Origin: DATJGR01 sp963735085
Lineage (GTDB): Bacteria > Pseudomonadota > Gammaproteobacteria > Pseudomonadales > Azotimanducaceae
Direction of reading: 5' to 3'
Assembly (NCBI GenBank): GCA_963735085.1
Contig: CAVTJP010000005.1
Coordinates: 2,294,001 to 2,358,000 of the forward strand
DNA length: 64,000 bases
A program made the position numbers and the translations under genes. The first letter of the stretch is position 1. Each line of letters opens with the position of its first letter. Shown piece by piece: positions 60,190-64,000 of this stretch. The notes under the pieces were generated by a model, which saw nothing but the letters and a program-made list of their open reading frames with translations, did no database searches and was not told the DNA's origin.

Positions 60190-61716
60190 TTGCCTCACCT
60201 GAAATGCTCCCAGTGACGGCATCGTTGCCTCATGTAGTTTGCTCCCGAGACAAAGCAATCAGGGGCAACGATGAGGACGATGAGCATGACGACGCGTGAT
60301 GACTTGGTGGCAGCGATCCGCGATCGCTACGCAAGCAGTGGCCGAGCGGGAAAGACGCGGATTTTGGATGAGTTCGTCGCGGTTACGGGCATGCATCGCA
60401 AGCATGCGATGCGGCTGCTGCGTAGCGGCTCTAAAAGTCAGTCCGGGGCGGTGCAACGCGAACGCCGTTTGTACGGTGATGCCGTACGCACCGCATTGGT
60501 GGTCATCTGGGAAGCATCGGATCGGGTTTGTGGCAAACGGTTGCAACCGTTGATTCCGATGTTGCTCGGCGCGATGGAACGCCACGGCCACCTGCAGCTG
60601 GATGCCGAGGTGCGGCGACAGTTGCTGAGCATGAGTGCAGCGACGCTGGATCCGGCATTGCGCGCGGTGAAGACCGCAGGTCGGAAGAACCGGCGCCATA
60701 CCGTGGCCTCGACGGCGCTGCGCCGCAGTGTGCCGATCCGGACGTTCGGGGACTGGGATGATCCGCCACCCGGCTTCTTCGAGGCCGACTTGGTCGCGCA
60801 CAGTGGCCCGCATGCCAGTGGCAGTTTTGCGCAGACGTTGGTGGCAACCGATATCGCGACGGGTTGGACGGAGTGCGCCCCGCTGCTGGTGCGTGAGCAG
60901 ACGCTCTTGACGGCCGTACTCACCGAGATGCGGCGACTGATGCCGGTGGTCATGCGCGGTCTCGACACGGACAACGACTCGGTATTCATCAATGCAACGC
61001 TGCGCGACTGTTGCGTGGCTGAGGGTATCGAGTTCACACGCTGCCGACCCTATCAGAAGAATGACCAGGCCTGGATCGAACAGAAGAACGGCGCGATCGT
61101 GCGAAGGATCGTCGGTTATCGGCGTTTGGAAGGTCTGGCCGCCGCCGCGGCCCTCGCCGATCTCTACGCGTCGGTGCGTCTGTTCGTGAACTTCTTCCAG
61201 CCATCGTTCAAGCTGGCCGCGAAACAGCGCGACGGTGCTCGGGTGTACAAGCGGTATCACGCGCCGGCGACACCGTACCAGCGCATGCTGCAGCATCCGC
61301 AGACGCCCGCTGACGTCAAGCAGCGACTGCAATCGGTCGCGGACACACTCGACCCGGTGCGATTGTTGCGGGACATCCGTGCGGCCCAGCAGCGGCTCGT
61401 CGAGATCTCCGACCACATCCCCATCAGCACGGTGCCGCCCGCACTCGAGGCGTTCCTAGCCGGGTTGCGAACGGCGTGGCGCTCCGGTGAAGTGCGCCCG
61501 ACCGCGCAGCGCAACGTGCAACCGAGACGCGGTCGGCGCCGTCCTGACCCACTCGTCGAGGTCACGGTGCAGTTGAAGGATTGGTTCGACGCCGAGCCGT
61601 GGCGGACGGCGCGAGAGTTGCTTGACCGGTTGAAAACGGAGCGGCCCGGATACGGTGACGAGCTATTGCGTACGGCAACGCAAAGTCAGTTCGGGAACAT
61701 CTCTCCGTGAGGCAAT
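60190..61716 (+). mobile_element. rve-type insertion sequence (ISNCY/IS481-like)
   Basis: 1527 bp bounded by perfect 10-bp inverted repeats ATTGCCTCAC (60190-60199) and GTGAGGCAAT (61707-61716). It carries one intact transposase gene. Left of it is the truncated kinase gene and right of it an IS1182 tail, so the two sides do not belong together and no target duplication can be recognised. Confidence 0.8.
60271..61710 (+). CDS. Transposase with rve integrase core
   Basis: 479 aa. N-terminal helix-turn-helix region (KTRILDEFVAVTGMHRKHAM), then an RNase H-like DDE core: Asp in FFEADLVAHSG, Asp in GLDTDNDSVF and Glu in NDQAWIEQKNGAIVRR. A C-terminal basic tail (RNVQPRRGRRRPDP) follows. The frame is complete, so the element may be active. 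Related proteins are listed under ISNCY or IS481-like groups; I cannot fix the exact family. Confidence 0.87.
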   Translation: MRTMSMTTRDDLVAAIRDRYASSGRAGKTRILDEFVAVTGMHRKHAMRLLRSGSKSQSGAVQRERRLYGDAVRTALVVIWEASDRVCGKRLQPLIPMLLGAMERHGHLQLDAEVRRQLLSMSAATLDPALRAVKTAGRKNRRHTVASTALRRSVPIRTFGDWDDPPPGFFEADLVAHSGPHASGSFAQTLVATDIATGWTECAPLLVREQTLLTAVLTEMRRLMPVVMRGLDTDNDSVFINATLRDCCVAEGIEFTRCRPYQKNDQAWIEQKNGAIVRRIVGYRRLEGLAAAAALADLYASVRLFVNFFQPSFKLAAKQRDGARVYKRYHAPATPYQRMLQHPQTPADVKQRLQSVADTLDPVRLLRDIRAAQQRLVEISDHIPISTVPPALEAFLAGLRTAWRSGEVRPTAQRNVQPRRGRRRPDPLVEVTVQLKDWFDAEPWRTARELLDRLKTERPGYGDELLRTATQSQFGNISP

Positions 61717-62103
61717 ACGTGTTCTCAGGTTGATTGTCGCGCCGCACGCAGTTGATGCGGCAGAAGATCGATACGGTCGAAGGTCGACGGATGTATGGAC
61801 GGCGACTCGGCACTGTAGAGCCGGTGTTCGGTCACTTGCGGACTCACAAGCGGCTGGATCGGTTTACGTTACGCAGCAAACCCAAGGTGAATGCGCAGTG
61901 GTTGTTGTACTGTTTAGTACACAACATCACCAAGTTGATGAAGGTTTCGGAGATCGGAACAGCCACGACCTGACAAAGGGGCGATTGTGATAGCCCGAAG
62001 CGATCGTCAAGAACATGACCGGAACACTGACGAGGCAACGTCATGCATACGAACTACTTGAAGCAACCCCGCCGATACCTCAACAGCCTTTTTCTACAGT
62101 CTC
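61717..62103 (+). mobile_element. Remnant of an IS1182-family element
   Basis: The right 387 bp of an IS1182-type element, cut on the left by the rve-type IS. It contains the transposase tail and a right end reading CTACAGTCTC, which resembles IS1182 termini. This end directly touches the integron core GTTAGGC at 62104. Confidence 0.7.
61752..61973 (+). pseudogene. IS1182 family transposase, C-terminal fragment
   Basis: The 73-codon stretch MRQKIDTVEGRRMYGRRLG, VEPVFGHLRTHKRLDRFTLR and LYCLVHNITKL is the conserved end of IS1182 transposases (final YGRR...EPVF block with the DDE Glu). The catalytic remainder is missing, so it is not functional. A stop lies 30 bases upstream in this frame. Confidence 0.8.
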
Positions 62104-62110
62104 GTTAGGC
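62104..62110 (+). other. attC right core GTTAGGC, rest lost to IS
   Basis: GTTAGGC, followed by GTCACC as after attC 1 (GTTAGGCGTCAC). Everything upstream is IS1182 sequence, so the remainder of this attC is missing. It marks the start of the toxin-antitoxin cassette. Confidence 0.75.
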
Positions 62111-62135
62111 GTCACCGGCTCGTGTTGAGGTAGGC

Positions 62136-62166
62136 TTGACCGATCGTATCCGAGTGGATACACTCG
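62136..62166 (+). promoter_or_regulatory. Promoter and overlapping palindromes of the HigBA cassette
   Basis: -35 TTGACC (62136-62141), 17-base spacer, -10 TACACT (62159-62164), close to sigma-70 consensus. Two palindromes overlap the spacer and -10: GTATCC-GAGT-GGATAC (62146-62161) and CGAGTG-GATA-CACTCG (62151-62166). This is where an antitoxin repressor would bind. The toxin GTG lies seven bases after the -10, giving a leaderless or near-leaderless message. Confidence 0.7.
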
Positions 62167-62170
62167 GCGG

Positions 62171-62464
62171 GTGTACCAGATCCAACAGACCTGGGCGTTT
62201 GTCAGGTGGCTAACTGACTTACGCGATATGCGAGCCAAGGCACGGATCGTTGCACGTTTGGAATCGGCTCGCCTAGGGAATCTTGGTGACACTAGATCTG
62301 TCGGCGACAGGGTTAGTGAGCTGCGTGTTGATGTGGGAGGTGGCTATCGCGTGTATTACACGCGCCGCCAACGCGTCGTAGTCGTTTTACTTTGTGGCGG
62401 CGACAAATCGACTCAGAACAGGGATATTGCCCGTGCCAAACAGATGGCCCGGGCAATCGAATGA
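62171..62464 (+). CDS. HigB/RelE-type addiction module toxin (cassette 7)
   Basis: 97 aa, phage Gp49-like/HigB family (TIGR02683 type). WAFVRWLTDLRDMRAKARI, ARLGNLGDTRSVGDRVSELR and GYRVYYTRRQRVVVVLLCGGDK form the RelE fold with basic residues expected for ribosome-dependent mRNA cleavage. The GTG start follows GGCGG. Toxin-first order with the antitoxin six bases downstream is typical of HigBA. Such modules stabilise cassette arrays. Confidence 0.88.
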   Translation: MYQIQQTWAFVRWLTDLRDMRAKARIVARLESARLGNLGDTRSVGDRVSELRVDVGGGYRVYYTRRQRVVVVLLCGGDKSTQNRDIARAKQMARAIE

Positions 62465-62470
62465 GGACGG

Positions 62471-62755
62471 ATGATGCGCACTAAACTCAAAGAGTTCGAC
62501 GCCAGCGCTTACCTCGACAACGAGGAGGTCATTGCTGAATTTCTTACGGCAGCACTCGAAGACGGCGATCCAGAAGTCTTCCTGGCGGCGATTGGTCAAG
62601 TGGCGAAGGCTCGTGGCATGAGCGCAATCGCTGAAAGTACTGGTCTAGGACGCGAAAGCCTGTACAAGGCATTTGCGCCCGGCGCCAAACCGCGCTACGA
62701 GACGGTGCTAAAGGTGCTCCAGAGCCTCGGCGTCAAAATCAACGTCACGGCGTAA
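62471..62755 (+). CDS. HigA-type antitoxin (cassette 7)
   Basis: 94 aa (ATG 62474 equally possible, 93 aa). The N-terminus FDASAYLDNEEVIAEFLTAA and the Xre-like helix-turn-helix KARGMSAIAESTGLGRESLYKAF match addiction-module antidotes of the TIGR02684 type. It neutralises the upstream toxin and represses the shared promoter. The stop TAA lies inside the left attC core (GCGTAAC). Confidence 0.88.
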   Translation: MMRTKLKEFDASAYLDNEEVIAEFLTAALEDGDPEVFLAAIGQVAKARGMSAIAESTGLGRESLYKAFAPGAKPRYETVLKVLQSLGVKINVTA

Positions 62756-62777
62756 CTGGCGTGGCGTTGCCGCCTTT
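62750..62777 (+). other. attC left arm of cassette 7, cut by IS
   Basis: GCGTAAC at 62750-62756 fits the RYYYAAC-type left core, directly at the antitoxin stop. After about 20 more bases the sequence becomes the IS5-like terminal repeat. The middle of this attC is not found on the other side of the IS, where only the right core remains. Confidence 0.6.
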
Positions 62778-63932
62778 CAGGCTGCTGAAAAACTACATCT
62801 AACGAGGTAACATAGTCGCATTGATTGGTTGGTGCAATGAGATGCGAGGAACGGATCGAGGGAACGACGGATTGTTCAGCTACGTATCGCTGGAAGAACG
62901 GATACCGGCGGACCATCCTCTGCGCGCGATGCGGGATCTGGTGGAAGAGGTGCTCGAGCCGCTGAATAATCTGTTCGAAGGGATGTATTCGACGATGGGT
63001 CGGCCGTCGATCGCCCCGGAACGGCTGATCCGTGCGTCGCTGATCCAAGCGCTGTACTCGATCCGTAGTGAACGGCAGTTGGTTGAACAGCTGAACTACA
63101 ACCTGCTGTTTCGATGGTTTGTGGGGCTGTCGATTGATGATCCGGTGTGGGATGCCTCGACGTTCTCGAAGAACCGCGAACGGTTGCTGGACGCCGATAT
63201 AGGCAAGGAGTTGTTCGCGCAGACCGCGGAACTCGCACGACGCTCGAAGCTGTTGTCGAGTGAGCACTTCAGTGTCGATGGAACCCTGATTGCGGCGTGG
63301 GCGTCGCAGAAGAGCGTGCGCCGACGCGATGGGAAGGACGATGACAAGCCCGATGGTCCGGGACGCAATGCCGGGCGCAACTTCCAAGGTGAGCAGCGGC
63401 GTAACGATACCCATGCCTCGCGTACTGATCCGGAGGCGCCGATTGCGCGTAAGGGTAATACCCATCCGGCCCGGCCAAGTTACGCCGTCCACGTGCTGAT
63501 GGAGAATCGGCATGGCTTGCTGGTCGATGTGGCGCTCAGTCCCGCCACGGGAACTGCCGAACGCGATGCCGCGTTGGCGATGGCCGAGGGACTCAAGCCG
63601 GCCAGTAGCCTTGGTGCCGACAAAGCCTACGACACCTACGGGTTCGTCGCTGATCTGCGCAAGATCAAGATCGTCCCGCATGTCGCCCAGAACCTGAACC
63701 GACGCGGCAGTTCGGCGATCGATGGACGCACCACTCGGCATGCGTCCTATCGGGTGAGTCAGGTGATCCGCAATCGGATCGAGGAAGCGTTCGGCTGGTG
63801 CAAGGAGATCGGCGGCTTACGACAGACCAAGTTGCGCGGCACGCACCGAGTTCGACAACGCTTCGAGATCGTGATGAGTGTCCATCAGATCGATGCAAAA
63901 ACCCAATCATTTCTGCATTTTTCAGCACCCTG
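62778..63932 (+). mobile_element. IS5-like insertion sequence
   Basis: 1155 bp with terminal inverted repeats of 15 bases, CAGGCTGCTGAAAAA (62778-62792) against TTTTTCAGCACCCTG (63918-63932), 14 of 15 matching. One intact transposase gene. No clear target duplication: TT on both sides is the most that can be seen. Its right end merges with the integron core (G)TTAGGC. Confidence 0.83.
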
Positions 63933-63936
63933 TTAG
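62821..63936 (+). CDS. IS5-family-type transposase (DUF772 plus DDE)
   Basis: 371 aa, probable start at ATG 62839 (MRGTDRGNDG) or TTG 62821. N-terminal DUF772 region: FSYVSLEERIPADHPLRAMR, GRPSIAPERLIRASLIQALY, FRWFVGLSIDDPVWD. DDE core: Asp in FSVDGTLIAAWAS, Asp in LGADKAYDT and Glu in RNRIEEAFGWCKEIGG. Full length and uninterrupted. The stop codon TAG is made by the integron core sequence itself (GTTAGGC), just outside the IS end. Confidence 0.87.
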   Translation: MIGWCNEMRGTDRGNDGLFSYVSLEERIPADHPLRAMRDLVEEVLEPLNNLFEGMYSTMGRPSIAPERLIRASLIQALYSIRSERQLVEQLNYNLLFRWFVGLSIDDPVWDASTFSKNRERLLDADIGKELFAQTAELARRSKLLSSEHFSVDGTLIAAWASQKSVRRRDGKDDDKPDGPGRNAGRNFQGEQRRNDTHASRTDPEAPIARKGNTHPARPSYAVHVLMENRHGLLVDVALSPATGTAERDAALAMAEGLKPASSLGADKAYDTYGFVADLRKIKIVPHVAQNLNRRGSSAIDGRTTRHASYRVSQVIRNRIEEAFGWCKEIGGLRQTKLRGTHRVRQRFEIVMSVHQIDAKTQSFLHFSAPC

Positions 63937-63938
63937 GC
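63932..63938 (+). other. attC right core GTTAGGC before cassette 8
   Basis: GTTAGGC whose first G is also the last base of the IS5-like element. It opens the next cassette, which runs off the window. Confidence 0.7.
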
Positions 63939-63947
63939 GGCGGACTC

Positions 63948-64000
63948 TTGAGACACATCCCAGCCGGGGAATACCAGAACAGCTGGGTGACACTTGAGCG
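63948..64000 (+). CDS. Possible start of cassette 8 gene, partial
   Basis: A frame from TTG 63948 stays open to the window edge (MRHIPAGEYQNSWVTLE). Its distance from the GTTAGGC core matches the other cassettes. It is too short to identify. Confidence 0.25.
   Translation, partial: MRHIPAGEYQNSWVTLE

Noticed and set aside
1..64000. CRISPR array, tRNA or rRNA genes, prophage genes
   Set aside because: No regularly spaced direct repeats, cloverleaf-like sequence, rRNA segments or phage structural genes were recognised in the window.

Overview
The window looks like chromosomal DNA from a GC-rich environmental gammaproteobacterium. The evidence is a DUF6316-like gene, a PA2778/PA2779 pair, an NnrU-like protein, MnmH, and a catabolic gene stock of Rieske oxygenases, SDRs, a CaiB/BaiF CoA-transferase, LLM and PPOX flavoproteins, and several alpha/beta hydrolases. 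A Nevskiales/Steroidobacterales-like lineage would fit, but I cannot place it more exactly. No rRNA, tRNA or CRISPR was seen.

Layout. 1-6.2 kb: a truncated MFS exporter, an LLM flavoprotein, a DUF6316-like gene, a type-2 (eukaryote-like) isoleucyl-tRNA synthetase and a small secreted protein. 6.3-12.7 kb: a LysR regulator, then a tight run of alpha-L-rhamnosidase, Co-type nitrile hydratase beta, alpha and accessory protein, then an epimerase. 12.8-25.3 kb: housekeeping and scattered metabolic genes (MnmH, Sel1 lipoprotein, MsrA, PPOX-CaiB-Hsp70 cluster, Nudix, thioesterase, GST, MAPEG, alpha/beta hydrolases, PA2778/PA2779). 25.8-34.7 kb: a LemA-TPM-TPM-TM2 operon, tyrosine phosphatase, MetY, hydrolase and membrane protein, two SDRs, NnrU. 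34.65-35.02 kb: a gene-free stretch made of three consecutive long inverted repeats. 35.0-40.7 kb: a hydrolase, then a Gld-type ABC operon (ATPase, GldF-GldG fusion, DUF4340). 40.7-48.2 kb: three Rieske oxygenase alpha subunits with a 71-aa protein, VOC protein and aldo/keto reductase, interrupted by a diguanylate cyclase. 48.2-54.4 kb: patatin, methyltransferase, a HIT-DUF427 fusion, a small lipoprotein-XpaC-TelA operon and a Zn-dehydrogenase.

54.8-64.0 kb is the accessory part. It is an integron gene-cassette array with no integrase gene in the window (a CALIN-type array). It has four complete attC sites of about 100 bp, one attC split by an IS110/IS1111-type element, and further half sites. 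Each cassette carries one gene or one small operon: GrpB-like, an unknown protein with a helical C-terminal domain, a second unknown, an HXXEE-type membrane protein, a GNAT acetyltransferase, a reversed P-loop kinase cut by an IS, and a HigBA-type toxin-antitoxin pair with its own promoter. Four insertion sequences or remnants lie in the array: IS110/IS1111-like, an rve-type IS, an IS1182 tail and an IS5-like element. Three of them sit in, or directly against, attC sequence.
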